Under the pieces are notes generated by a model. The model was not told the DNA's origin. It made no database searches and saw nothing but the letters and a program-made list of their open reading frames with translations. A stretch of 64,000 nucleotides of DNA from assembly GCA_963741995.1 (NCBI GenBank), contig CAVUKI010000001.1:868001-932000 (forward strand), given 5' to 3'. Shown piece after piece: positions 27,570 to 35,970 of this stretch; position 1 is the stretch's first letter, and each line of letters starts with the position of its first letter. Source of the stretch: Bog-473 sp963741995 (GTDB taxonomy: Bacteria > Actinomycetota > Acidimicrobiia > Acidimicrobiales > RAAP-2). The translations under genes and the position numbers were made by a program.

Positions 27570-27586
27570 AGCGACCTTACGTCGCT
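27570..27586. terminator. possible hairpin after the tRNA
   Basis: AGCGAC and GTCGCT form a perfect 6-bp stem with loop CTTAC, starting five bases after the tRNA end and before the end of the convergent PIN-like gene. There is no run of T after it, so it would be a weak or factor-aided terminator. The function is inferred only from position. Confidence 0.3.
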
Positions 27587-27610
27587 ACTCGAACTCCGAG
27601 ATGATGGTGT

Positions 27611-28054
27611 TCACTCGGCATCGGGACTCCAGCTCGGCGTGATCGTCTCCCAGCTCAGATTTTCTGAGCCCAGGACGTCCGGCAGCATTCCCGATGCTGC
27701 TTCGGGCGAGAGCCAGACGGTCGCACGCAGCCAGCGTGCCGTAGCGACCGCCTCGAGATTGAGCTCGTTGAGCCCGGGATGGCGGCCGGCCACGTCCACC
27801 ATTATCGGAACGACGTCCCGGGGTCGGGGCAATCCAATTTCCTCGGGGAGCTGCAGCATCGAGATAATGGCTCGTCGCTGCTCGGCGCGCGGCAGATCCT
27901 GGAACGGTCCGGAGAGGTGGCCGCCAGCTCCAGCGACCGCGGCCCGGCAGGCCCGGTAGTACCAGTACGACGTCGTGTGGAGCTGCATGCCTCGGCGATC
28001 GAGACCGACCAGAAGTTCCTCGACCAGCAGTCGATCGTCGAGGATGACATCCAC
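27611..28054 (-). CDS. PIN-like protein paired with AbrB-type regulator (putative toxin-like partner)
   Basis: A 147-residue soluble protein beginning VILDDRLLVEELLVGLD, which resembles the first acidic strand of PIN-type nucleases. The middle (TTSYWYYRACRAAVAGAGG, ISMLQLPEEIGLPRPRD) matches a family I recall downstream of AbrB-like regulators in actinobacteria. The GTG start shares one base with the regulator's TAG stop (TAGTG), the tight coupling typical of toxin-antitoxin pairs. Only one of the usual PIN acidic positions is clear to me, so nuclease activity is an inference. Confidence 0.55.
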   Translation of the reverse strand: MDVILDDRLLVEELLVGLDRRGMQLHTTSYWYYRACRAAVAGAGGHLSGPFQDLPRAEQRRAIISMLQLPEEIGLPRPRDVVPIMVDVAGRHPGLNELNLEAVATARWLRATVWLSPEAASGMLPDVLGSENLSWETITPSWSPDAE

Positions 28055-28296
28055 TACTGGTCGGCGAGGTCAGGATCGATGATGGCCGCAAGTCCTGCGT
28101 CGTAGCGCTGGACGAGGACGCGCTTCAGCTCGGCCTTGGCCAGATCCATTCCCCCAGGCAGGATCAGCGCCGCGTCCCCGAGGTCGACGAAGGCGACATC
28201 GCCGCCAGCCTCGAGACCCCAGCGATGCCGCAGTTCGGCGGGAAGGCTGGTCTGACCCCGGTTTGACACCTTCGCGTGAACGACTGGTGGGGACAT
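28054..28296 (-). CDS. AbrB/MazE/SpoVT-type DNA-binding protein (putative antitoxin/regulator)
   Basis: An 80-residue swapped-hairpin AbrB protein: VHAKVSNRGQTSLPAELRHR is the DNA-binding strand-loop and WGLEAGGDVAFVDLGDAALI the second hairpin; the C-terminal 30 residues would bind the partner. Such proteins repress their own operon and, in toxin-antitoxin systems, neutralise the downstream toxin. The ATG lies six bases after a TACAAT -10 box, so the transcript is probably leaderless. It is the first gene of the pair with the PIN-like protein and is divergent from arsR. Confidence 0.8.
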   Translation of the reverse strand: MSPPVVHAKVSNRGQTSLPAELRHRWGLEAGGDVAFVDLGDAALILPGGMDLAKAELKRVLVQRYDAGLAAIIDPDLADQ

Positions 28297-28302
28297 ACGT
28301 GC

Positions 28303-28308
28303 ATTGTA
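28303..28308 (-). promoter_or_regulatory. -10 box (TACAAT) for leaderless AbrB-type gene
   Basis: On the minus strand TACAAT is followed by six bases and then the ATG of the AbrB-type gene. With usual -10 to start spacing, transcription would begin at or next to the A of the ATG. No convincing -35 was found at 16-18 bases. Confidence 0.45.
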
Positions 28309-28461
28309 AAGGGCGATGTCTTACAAGGCGCCACTAAGCAGGCCCGGAGCGCTTGGAACTGGGGAACGCGAGGGCCGATCAGACCCAAACTTTGACCAAA
28401 GACATCGTCCTGCGCCTCAGTGCGCCTCTTGTCCTCGTATCGGCGCAAACGGATTATTCAG

Positions 28462-28491
28462 TTGACGCTTACGTAAGAAGTCACTTACCCT
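28462..28491 (+). promoter_or_regulatory. arsR promoter with embedded inverted-repeat operator
   Basis: TTGACG (28462-28467) and TACCCT (28486-28491) are -35 and -10 boxes with an 18-base spacer; the ATG of arsR follows seven bases later, so the mRNA is probably leaderless. Inside the spacer the inverted repeat GTAAG-N6-CTTAC (28473-28488) and the palindrome CTTACGTAAG (28468-28477) share half-sites. This is the right place for autorepression by the ArsR protein. Operator function is inferred. Confidence 0.5.
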
Positions 28492-28498
28492 CTGTCGG

Positions 28499-28822
28499 AT
28501 GGATGCTGCCCTCAAGGCATTGGCGGAGCCGCGTCGGCGCGAGATCCTGCGTCTGGTCTGGTCCGATGAACTCCCCGCCACGGCGATTGCCGCGAGTTTC
28601 GCAGAGGTGACTCGATCGGCAATCTCCCAACATCTCGGTGTTCTCCGGCAAGCAGGGCTTGTTGTTGAACGACGCGAGGGCACGCGGCGCTTGTATCGAT
28701 CAAACCACCACCAGATGGCCAAGCTCCGGGCATTCCTCGACGACTACTGGACCACCGGCCTCGAGCGGCTCCGCGACGTTGCGGAAGCCGCCGAGGCAAC
28801 GAAGGAGAGTATTGATGGCTGA
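28499..28822 (+). CDS. ArsR-family winged-helix repressor
   Basis: A 107-residue winged-helix regulator. MDAALKALAEPRRREILRL is the usual start, and FAEVTRSAISQHLGVLRQAG with LVVERREGTRRLYR gives the recognition helix and wing. No metal-binding CxC pattern is present, so it belongs to the metal-independent ArsR group that sits in front of SRPBCC (AHSA1) genes. It overlaps the next gene by eight bases. It probably controls its own operon through the inverted repeat in its promoter. Confidence 0.88.
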   Translation: MDAALKALAEPRRREILRLVWSDELPATAIAASFAEVTRSAISQHLGVLRQAGLVVERREGTRRLYRSNHHQMAKLRAFLDDYWTTGLERLRDVAEAAEATKESIDG

Positions 28823-29249
28823 GCTAATACGCGAGATCGTGATCGGGGCCAGTCCGGCGACCATCTTCGAGTTCCTTACCGTTCCGGAGAAGCATGTGGA
28901 GTGGAATGGCACGAGCGTGGAGCTGGACCCTCGGCCGGGCGGCGTCTATCGGGTCTTGGCGGGAGGTGTCCATCAGGCGGCTGGTAAGTACCTAGAAGTC
29001 GTGCCGAACGAGCGGGTGGTGTTCACGTTCGGGTGGGAGCAACCGGACCACCCGATCCCGTCCGGATCGACGCGGGTCGAGATCCAACTCATTCCCGAGG
29101 GAGACAAGACCCGTGTGCGGCTCATCCATAGCGGACTTCCTGCTGACGCGGTCTCGGACCACACCAACGGTTGGGACCACTATCTCGGACGGCTCGCGAT
29201 CGTCGCGGCGGGTGGAAAGGTCGAAGCAGATCGTGTGCCCGGTGGCTAA
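28815..29249 (+). CDS. SRPBCC / AHSA1-type START-like protein
   Basis: A 144-residue helix-grip protein. IREIVIGASPATIFEFLTVP and the later TRVRLIHSGLP plus NGWDHYLGRLAIVAAGG are signatures of the AHSA1/SRPBCC group, which binds hydrophobic ligands. It is co-transcribed with the ArsR repressor through an eight-base overlap; such pairs are common in actinobacteria, and the ligand is usually unknown. No membrane segment or signal peptide is seen. Confidence 0.85.
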   Translation: MAELIREIVIGASPATIFEFLTVPEKHVEWNGTSVELDPRPGGVYRVLAGGVHQAAGKYLEVVPNERVVFTFGWEQPDHPIPSGSTRVEIQLIPEGDKTRVRLIHSGLPADAVSDHTNGWDHYLGRLAIVAAGGKVEADRVPGG

Positions 29250-29303
29250 GGCCAACGAGGATGCTTTCACGGCACCCACCAATCAAACAAGGGGTTTTCT
29301 CGC

Positions 29304-29931
29304 ATGAAGGCCGATCAGACCTGGACGTACATCCATGCCGAGCGATCAGCGATGGCGGACACGTGGACCGGGCTCTCGGCCGACCAGTGGACAGCATCCT
29401 CTTGGTGTGAAGGGTGGTCGGTTCAGGACACGGCCGGTCACATCCTCGCCGCAGCCGAACAGACTCCGCTCAACTTCTACAAGGAGATGGCGGCCGCTGG
29501 TTTTCGGTTCAATGTCTTTGCCGACCGGGCGGCCAAGCGCCTCGGGACGCTGAGCCCAGCGAGAGCTTGTCGACCGGCTCAGCGCCCGGACCACAACGAC
29601 GAACCATCCGCCGGCTCCGGTGATGGCCATGCTGGGCGAGATTGTGGTCCACGGCGAGGACATCCGCCGCCCTTTGGGACTCGACCACCAGTACGCCGAG
29701 GGAGCTCTCGTCGCCGTTGCCGACAACTACAAGAAGACGAACCTCCTCATCGGCTCCAAGCGCAGGATCGCCGGTCTGCGTCTTCGGGCCAGTGACTGTG
29801 ACTGGGGTTCTGGTGAAGGACCCGAACTCAGCGGCCCTCTCGCATCGTTGATCATGGCGATGGCAGGGCGCAGAGGGGTGCACGGTGATCTCGTTGGCGA
29901 TGGTCTGCCCATTCTCGAAGCTCGAACCTGA
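29304..29931 (+). CDS. maleylpyruvate-isomerase/DinB-like (TIGR03083 type) protein, frameshifted
   Basis: About 208 residues after a +1 correction near 29561 (CCCAGCGAGAGC), which joins RLGTLSP to RELVDRLSART and VMAMLGEIVVHGEDIRRPLG. WTGLSADQWTASSWCEGWSVQDTAGHIL is the metal-binding start of the mycothiol-dependent maleylpyruvate isomerase N-terminal fold, with the second histidine in IVVHGEDIRRP. The family uses mycothiol or bacillithiol in isomerase or transferase reactions; the substrate here is unknown. AAGGGG precedes the ATG. It lies 54 bases after the SRPBCC gene and may be in the same operon. Confidence 0.75.
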
Positions 29932-29979
29932 AGCGACAAGCCCGGAGCTACCTGAAACCGTCTCTCAGAGTCTCAGCGG

Positions 29980-29985
29980 TACAAT
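29980..29985 (+). promoter_or_regulatory. -10 box (TACAAT) for leaderless cupin gene
   Basis: TACAAT stands eight bases before the ATG of the cupin gene, and no ribosome site lies between. This fits leaderless transcription. No clear -35 was seen. Confidence 0.4.
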
Positions 29986-29993
29986 CCTTCCGG

Positions 29994-30362
29994 ATGGATG
30001 CTCCTGATCCGGGAGCTGCGACTCGGGCCATCACTTCGGTTCAGCTCCTCCCGGTGCTCTTCGACGGTCGCCGAGTGGGCCTTCTCTCGGCGGAATCGCC
30101 CGGCGTTCGTGACGAGTGGGAGATGCATCCTCAGCCGGACGAGTTCTTGTACCTCCTGAAGGGCGAGATCGATGTCTTTCTCCGATCAGAACTCGAGATA
30201 GGGGATGATGAACGCACACTGCACCTGCGTCAGGTTGAGGCATGCGTGATCCCGAAGGGACAGTGGCATCGGCAAGTTGTGCTTGCTCCATGCAAAATGC
30301 TGTTCATCACTCCGGAAACATTGCACCGTTCATTTGAGCCCGATACAGGTTGGAGCGACTGA
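29994..30362 (+). CDS. cupin-domain protein
   Basis: A 122-residue single-domain cupin. EWEMHPQPDEFLYLLKGEIDV corresponds to cupin motif 1 (histidine and glutamate ligands kept) and CVIPKGQWHRQVVLAPCKML to motif 2 with its histidine. Small cupins of this kind bind a metal and act as isomerases, dioxygenases or ligand sensors. Nothing in the context fixes the role. The start follows a TACAAT box, so the message is probably leaderless. Confidence 0.75.
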   Translation: MDAPDPGAATRAITSVQLLPVLFDGRRVGLLSAESPGVRDEWEMHPQPDEFLYLLKGEIDVFLRSELEIGDDERTLHLRQVEACVIPKGQWHRQVVLAPCKMLFITPETLHRSFEPDTGWSD

Positions 30363-30564
30363 GGCGGCAGCCATTCCGTCTTGTTGAGATTTTCCGCTCG
30401 TCGCGGATGCGCTGGGGAACGGCCATTGTGAGGTGGCCGACCGAGAGTGTCCCGAATTGAGGTGACACAGCAGGTAAATTTCGCGTCATCCGAAGATGAG
30501 TCCTGTTCCAGCGGCTCGCAATTCCGGTCGCACCGGTATCTCAGAAAGGCATGGTCACCCCAGA

Positions 30565-32517
30565 ATGCGATTCGTTCGCGCCTTGGCCGCATGGGGCACT
30601 CTCCTGTTGATCGTCCCGGCAGTTCTCCTTGCGGGCGACTCTGCCGCGCAGGCGGCCGAACCGAGCTCACTGACCAGTACCTCCTACACCGGCATCGACC
30701 CCGGCATCGGGCACTACTACACCTACGCCCCGAGCGTCATCCAGACGAGCCCAACGACGCGCGACGTGTTCGACTGTGAGAACTACAAGAGCAACGTCGT
30801 CCACGACAACGTCTACCTCTCCGTCGGTCATCTGGTCAATGGGCAATGGGAGTACGGCCCACTGAAGGCCGTCTTCGGCCCGGCCGACGACCCCAATCCC
30901 CACGGGTACTTCAGCGTCCACGCATGCGAGCCGGAGGTCATCAGGGGGCAACTTCCACTTCGGCGGGCAGCCGTACCAGTGGGCGCTCCTTTTCACCGCC
31001 GAGTCCGTCGCCAGCAACTCGAGCAACCAGTTGGGCATCGCCTTTGCCAACAATCCGGCGGGGCCCTGGAAGCCCGACTTGACCCCCATTGTGCAGACCG
31101 CCGACGACTTCGGGCATAACCAGTATCCGTACAACTGTCCGCCCAACCTGTACTGCCTCGGGCAACCAGCGGCCATCGACTTCGGGCCGAGCGGACACAT
31201 CCTTGTGACCTATATGTCGAACGCGGGCAGCCCTGGGAACGACACGGCGCCGGCCGAGGGACTCGTGCTCCGGGAGTTGAACCTCTCCGACGTTCCTGCG
31301 TCGGGGCCCTGCTCGCAGTGTCTCGTCGCGTTGCCCAACGGGAAGAAGGTCGAGGCGGTGACGACGGCCGGCCTGGCCTGGCCGCCCGACGACGCGTCAA
31401 TCGCCTACGACGCCGCGACGGATGACATCGTCATCTCGTATGACGGTGGCCAGCCGAACCCCGCCCTCGACGAGGCCCCCGTCACGCCCTGGGTGACGGT
31501 TGCCACCATCAGCGAGAGCGGGCTGCTGAGCGGGCTCGGCACGTGGGACGTTCTCGGAGACATCGGCTCGTGCCTTTCCGGTCACACGCTCAATCACAAC
31601 TCGGGAATCGTCCGCCAGCCCAACGGCGACATGCCCAATGGGCACGAGTTGTCGATGATGTACACGGTGGCCAACCACAATCTCCAGGCCGTCTGGGGTG
31701 TCTGGGGCTACAGGATCTGGAACCTCGAGACGCCGCTCGGCTCCGGCCTGTCGCCGCAAGGCCGCTGCCAGCAGCGACTGCTCGGGATACGACGTGCTCA
31801 CATCGGGCGGCCAGATAATCGGGGGGACCCCGACCGTTGGATCGAACGCCGTCGTTTCCGCGGCCCCCGCCGTGGGTATGGCGCTCACGCCGGACCGGCA
31901 GGGTTCCTACGTGGTCAATGCCGACGGGGCGGTGTCGAGGTTCGGGGATGCCACAGCCCAGCCCAGTCCGGTTGGGCTGCCACCAACGGCGGCCGGAGTC
32001 GTCGGGCTCGCTCTCGATCCGGTGACCGGCGGATACTGGGTCGCCGGCGCCAACGGCGCGGTCTACCCCGCCAATGCACCCGCCCTCGGGTCACTTGTCG
32101 GCAGGAAACACTCGGGGACCGTCGTGGCCATCGCGTCGACGCCGGCGGGCGTCGGCTACTACCTCGTCACGTCGACGGGCCAGGTCTTCACATTCGGGCA
32201 TGCGCAGAACTTCGGGGGCCTGGCGGCCACCCCAGGGCCAGAGGATCACAGCCATTGCGGTCACGCCCGACGGTCTCGGCTATTACCTTCTTTCAGCCGC
32301 CGGCTCCATCACGACGTACGGCGACGCCCCCAGCTACGGCCCAGCCGCCGTGCCTGGCGTGACAGGTCAAGCGGACGCCATTGCGGTGAGTCCCGATGGG
32401 CTCGGCTACGTCGTGGCCACCTCCGGAGGTCAGATCGTGCCGTACGGGGAGGCGGGGGCGGCAACCGACCCCGCCGTGCCGGCCGGCGCGGCGCCGGTCG
32501 CACTGACATTCTTTTGA
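30565..32517 (+). CDS. secreted beta-propeller-like protein with C-terminal GYYLV-type repeats, three frame changes
   Basis: Exported protein of about 649 residues. A signal peptide (MRFVRALAAWGTLLLIVPAV ending near AAQAA) leads into a 400-residue domain with YYTYAPSVIQTSPTTRDVFDCEN, AWPPDDASIAYDAATDDIVIS and WGYRIWNLE, similar in style to five-bladed propeller glycosidases; I see no certain catalytic residues. The C-terminal third has repeats of the form GxxxALTPDxxGxYxVxxxGxVxxFGDA (five copies), common in acidimicrobial secreted proteins. Frame changes of +1 are near 30946 (G run), 31760 and 32231 (C run). It overlaps the convergent DUF2142 gene by 88 bases. ATG 30496 is an alternative start. 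Confidence 0.65.
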
Positions 32518-34046
32518 GCCGGGGGCTCTGGTACACACGGCGGTGACGCGTCGCTGGCCATGGCGCTGCGACCCAGGTACCACATGGCTCCGTAGGCGCC
32601 CAGTATCACCGCCGACCCGACGCACAGGAGGGGCAATGCCGCTATCTGAGGCGGGTGCCAGCCGCGGGCCCAGCCGAGCGGGTTCAGCGGCCCGTTGGTG
32701 CCGACGACGTAGCGATGGAGCGTTCCGGCGAACTCCATCACCTGGAGCAGGGCGACGGTGGCGATCCCGACCAACAACAGGCGCTTGACCTCCGGCCGAG
32801 CGAGCCTGCCCTCTATTGCTCCTGCGGCGAACACGATGAGTCCCACGAAGACCGGGGTGTCATAGCGGCCCATCCACGTCAGGTAGACGGTCGACACGTA
32901 GTACGCCTGTGCTGCCACGGGGAGAACCAGGAGCACCGTCAGTAGGGCGACGATTGCAGCCGCACGACGCCGGGTCGCCAGCAGCACGCCGGGGAGGATG
33001 AATCCTCCGGCCAGCATCGTCCACAGGATCGCCACCCACGCCGGTCCGCTGTACTCGTTGTTTCCGGTGGCGCCGATCATCTGGGCCCAGAAGTCCGACT
33101 CGTACCCCAACGAGAAAGAGATCCGGCCGGCCCACGATGCGATGTGGGGCAGGTGGTTGTCCTTCAGGTAGCCGGGGTTGGCCGGGGCCTCGGCGAAGAC
33201 CAGCCACCAGAGCGCGACCAGCAGGATGACTGCCACCACGGCCAGCATCGGCCAGAACCACGTCAATGACGAAAGCCGTCGCAATTTCGTTCTCCCCGCG
33301 CAGCTCAGGAGAACCAAGAGCGCCACACCTGCATAGACGAAGGAGGCCGGCCTCGAAAGGAGAAGCAGGACCAACGAACCGGTCATGATGGCGGCGATCG
33401 TGGCTGTGACCGGCCCGTCGGTCACGACGAGGGTCACGCAGACCCAAAGGACCAATGCAGAGCCGATTTCGAGCTGGCTCGAGCCCAGAACCCCGAACTC
33501 CGCGATGAAGGACGGCGTCGCCGCAATCAGGACCCCCATCAAAAGTACGGGACGGCGCCGGGAACACGCCAGCGCGATGGCCGTCGCGAGCAGGGCCGCT
33601 CCCAGTACGGATGTCAGGAACCGCGACAGATAGAACCCGGTCCGGTTCGGTGCCAAAGAGAAAGGCAGGCCCGTGAGGAGCGCGGGCAGTGGTGGCTCGC
33701 GGCTGACATAGTTGGCGATCGGTCCGGCACGCGCCGTTCCCGCGAGCGACGTCGTGTCACACTTCGCCGAGACGGCGTGATTGGCGTAGTAGCAACTCTC
33801 GCCTATGGCGAAGACGGGTACATGCTCGATTCCGGACTCGATCTGCGAGCCGGCCTTGAGCGTGAGCGGAGGGAGGAACTGCCCCGACCAGACCGCCTCG
33901 CTCTGGTAAGCGTGCTGCGGCTCATCAGCTCCAGCGAAGATCGGTTGCGCCACGCTCCACGCGATGCCGACCACGACGAAGGGTAGGAACGCGACGATCC
34001 AGGCGCGCCAGAAGGACGGGGCGGGCTTCATACCTTCGCGCGCCAC
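32430..34046 (-). CDS. DUF2142 family multi-pass membrane protein
   Basis: About 538 residues with roughly 11-12 membrane helices. GADEPQHAYQSEAVWSGQF in the first outside loop and TWMGRYDTPVFVGL late in the protein are the hallmarks of the DUF2142 family, related in layout to GT-C glycosyltransferases that use lipid-linked sugars. The acidic pair in the first loop (ADEPQH) matches the GT-C catalytic position, so transfer of a sugar outside the membrane is a reasonable inference. The GTG start at 34046 has AGGA upstream; ATG codons at 34061 and 34031 are alternatives. The last 45 residues are low-complexity. Confidence 0.8.
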   Translation of the reverse strand: MAREGMKPAPSFWRAWIVAFLPFVVVGIAWSVAQPIFAGADEPQHAYQSEAVWSGQFLPPLTLKAGSQIESGIEHVPVFAIGESCYYANHAVSAKCDTTSLAGTARAGPIANYVSREPPLPALLTGLPFSLAPNRTGFYLSRFLTSVLGAALLATAIALACSRRRPVLLMGVLIAATPSFIAEFGVLGSSQLEIGSALVLWVCVTLVVTDGPVTATIAAIMTGSLVLLLLSRPASFVYAGVALLVLLSCAGRTKLRRLSSLTWFWPMLAVVAVILLVALWWLVFAEAPANPGYLKDNHLPHIASWAGRISFSLGYESDFWAQMIGATGNNEYSGPAWVAILWTMLAGGFILPGVLLATRRRAAAIVALLTVLLVLPVAAQAYYVSTVYLTWMGRYDTPVFVGLIVFAAGAIEGRLARPEVKRLLLVGIATVALLQVMEFAGTLHRYVVGTNGPLNPLGWARGWHPPQIAALPLLCVGSAVILGAYGAMWYLGRSAMASDASPPCVPEPPAQKNVSATGAAPAGTAGSVAAPASPYGTI

Positions 34047-34350
34047 CGTGGTGTCCTGCATGCGACCGCGTGTGTGCAACCCGATGCTGTCGGAGATCAC
34101 GGGCGGCTGATCCGGCACGTTTCCCGGCTGTGGTGGGGCAAGGCGGACCGCATGGGTCGAAACTACCGAACCAGGTGCTCTGAGGCAGACCAGCGCGAAG
34201 GCAATCGGGGGAATTCCGCTCGAGCGCCCGTCTCCGGGTCACTGAGCCGAGGCGGGAAAGACGCCTTGGAGCGACCGGCGACCGTGTGGCTCAAGAGGCC
34301 GGGATTCTGAATCTCCGTCCTCTGCGCAGCCGAGGCGACCGTTCCCCCGC

Positions 34351-35124
34351 GTGAAGCACGACACCGTCGAGGTGGCGGTCCTGGGACCGGTCGTCGTCCG
34401 CGGCGCGGCCGAACCGTTTCGCCGCTCGGCCGCGCGTGAACTGGTCGTCTACCTCGCCTTCCACCGCGGTGGCATCCGTCATGCCGAGTGGTCCCTGGCG
34501 ATCTGGCCCGAACGGCCGGTGTCACTGTCCACCGCGCACTCGACCTCCTGCGATGCCCGCCGGGCGCTGGGCCAGGACGCCGAGGGCTGCCCGCACCTCC
34601 CCCGTGGGGTCGACCTCCGCCTGGGTGACTCGGTCACGACCGACGTCGAGCGCTTCGCAGCGCTCGCCACGGCGGACGACCCGCACGAGCTCCTCCGAGC
34701 CATGCGGCTGGTCCGGGGCCCGCTCTTCGCGGGGTTGCACCGAACGGACTGGGCCGTCTTCGACGGTACCCACTCGGACATCGAGGCATTGGTCGTGCGC
34801 ACGGCGCTCCGCGGCGCGGACGCCTTCGTGCAGCTCGGCTGCGGGGACGAGGCCGAGTGGATGGTCAGGCAGGCACTGCACCTGAGCCCGTACGACGAAC
34901 GTCTCTACCGCGCGCTGCTGGTGGCCACGGCCGCCCAGGACAACCGGGTCCGGCTCCACGCAGCCATGGCGCAGTTGCGGACTCTGGCCGGAGAGGCAGC
35001 CCGCCCACCAGCCCGGACGGCAGGGCACGCCCCGTCGGACTGCCTCCATCCTGCGACAACGGCCCTCTACCGTGACCTGCTCCTGGGGTCGCCTGCCGCC
35101 GGAGGGCACCCCGCCAGGCTGTAG
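34351..35124 (+). CDS. SARP-like regulator with BTAD domain
   Basis: A 257-residue protein with a winged-helix-like front (VEVAVLGPVVVRGAAEPFRR, ELVVYLAFHRGGIRHAEWS, AIWPE) and a bacterial transcriptional activation domain of TPR-like helices (DVERFAALATADDPHELLRA, GADAFVQLGCGDEAEWMVRQ, LHLSPYDERLYRALLVA). This is the architecture of SARP activators, without an ATPase module. It lies 14 bases ahead of a plus-strand gene set containing a membrane protein and nucleotide-sugar genes, which it might regulate (inference). The GTG start is provisional. Confidence 0.7.
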   Translation: MKHDTVEVAVLGPVVVRGAAEPFRRSAARELVVYLAFHRGGIRHAEWSLAIWPERPVSLSTAHSTSCDARRALGQDAEGCPHLPRGVDLRLGDSVTTDVERFAALATADDPHELLRAMRLVRGPLFAGLHRTDWAVFDGTHSDIEALVVRTALRGADAFVQLGCGDEAEWMVRQALHLSPYDERLYRALLVATAAQDNRVRLHAAMAQLRTLAGEAARPPARTAGHAPSDCLHPATTALYRDLLLGSPAAGGHPARL

Positions 35125-35138
35125 GGTTGCCACCCGCC

Positions 35139-35970
35139 ATGGCGAGAAGCTCTTCTGGGAAATCAGTCGCACGCGCCGCCGCAACGGGCGGCGGCACCAC
35201 TTACCGCGGGCAGATGCCGGTGAACTGGTACGCCGCGCTCATCATCATCATCATCATCGGGGTGGCCTCCATCGCAGTGGCCAAGTACAACTACAACAAG
35301 ACGCCGACAGTTGTGGAGCCGACGGTCGGCACGTCGTGGCACGCAGGCTTGGCCTTTGACATCTGCGGGACCATGGAGTCGGCGCTTCCAGCCTCGCCGA
35401 GCACCGCGACGACGGGTCTCACCACCACGGGGAGCGGCGTCCTCGCCATTACGCCGAAGAAGGCGAGCGAGGCGGGCAACAACGCGACCTTGGGCAAGTT
35501 CGCCGACGGGTATACCGGGTTGACGTTGACCAACACAACGCTGCAGTACCCATCGACGAAGACTGCTGCCTACAAGAACGGCGAGAAATGCCCGGCCGGA
35601 ACACCCGATGCCGGCAGGGTCAGCGTCGTCCAGGCGCGGGCCTGGGTGATCTCGACCAAGACCGCCAAGAACGGGGAGGAAGAGGAGACCGGAGGTGTCA
35701 CGACCCTGAAGCCCGCGAATCTCAAGCTCTTGAACCGTCAGCTGATCACGACCGGATTCGTACCCGAGGGCACGCAGATGCCGAAGCCGCCGTCGTCGAC
35801 CATCCTCGCCCTGACGCAGGTGCTGGCCGGCGGCCAGGCGCCGGTGGCCACCACGACCACGACCGCCGCCGGCGCCACGTCGAGCACGGCGCCCTCGGCG
35901 ACCACACGACGGCTCCGCGCCGACCACCACGACGACGACGAAGCCTTCGTCCACGACGACGACCAAGTAA
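35139..35970 (+). CDS. single-pass membrane protein with Thr-rich tail, unknown function (frameshifted)
   Basis: A protein of about 276 residues with one N-terminal membrane helix (NWYAALIIIIIIGVASIAVA, about 32-51) and an outside domain containing FDICGTMESALPASP and LGKFADGYTGLTL. The true C-terminus is a Thr/Lys/Ser tail (TTTTTTKPSSTTTTK) ending in TAA that overlaps the next ATG by one base (TAATG). To reach it, a +1 change near 35905 is needed; without it the frame runs straight into the nucleotidyltransferase and creates a false fusion. I recall similar proteins beside mannose-phosphate guanylyltransferase genes in acidimicrobia but know no function. Confidence 0.6.

Noticed and set aside
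30944..32233. Programmed ribosomal frameshifting in the repeat protein
   Set aside because: Three shifts in one gene, each at a different short run and without a shared slippery heptamer or downstream structure, fit sequence error better.
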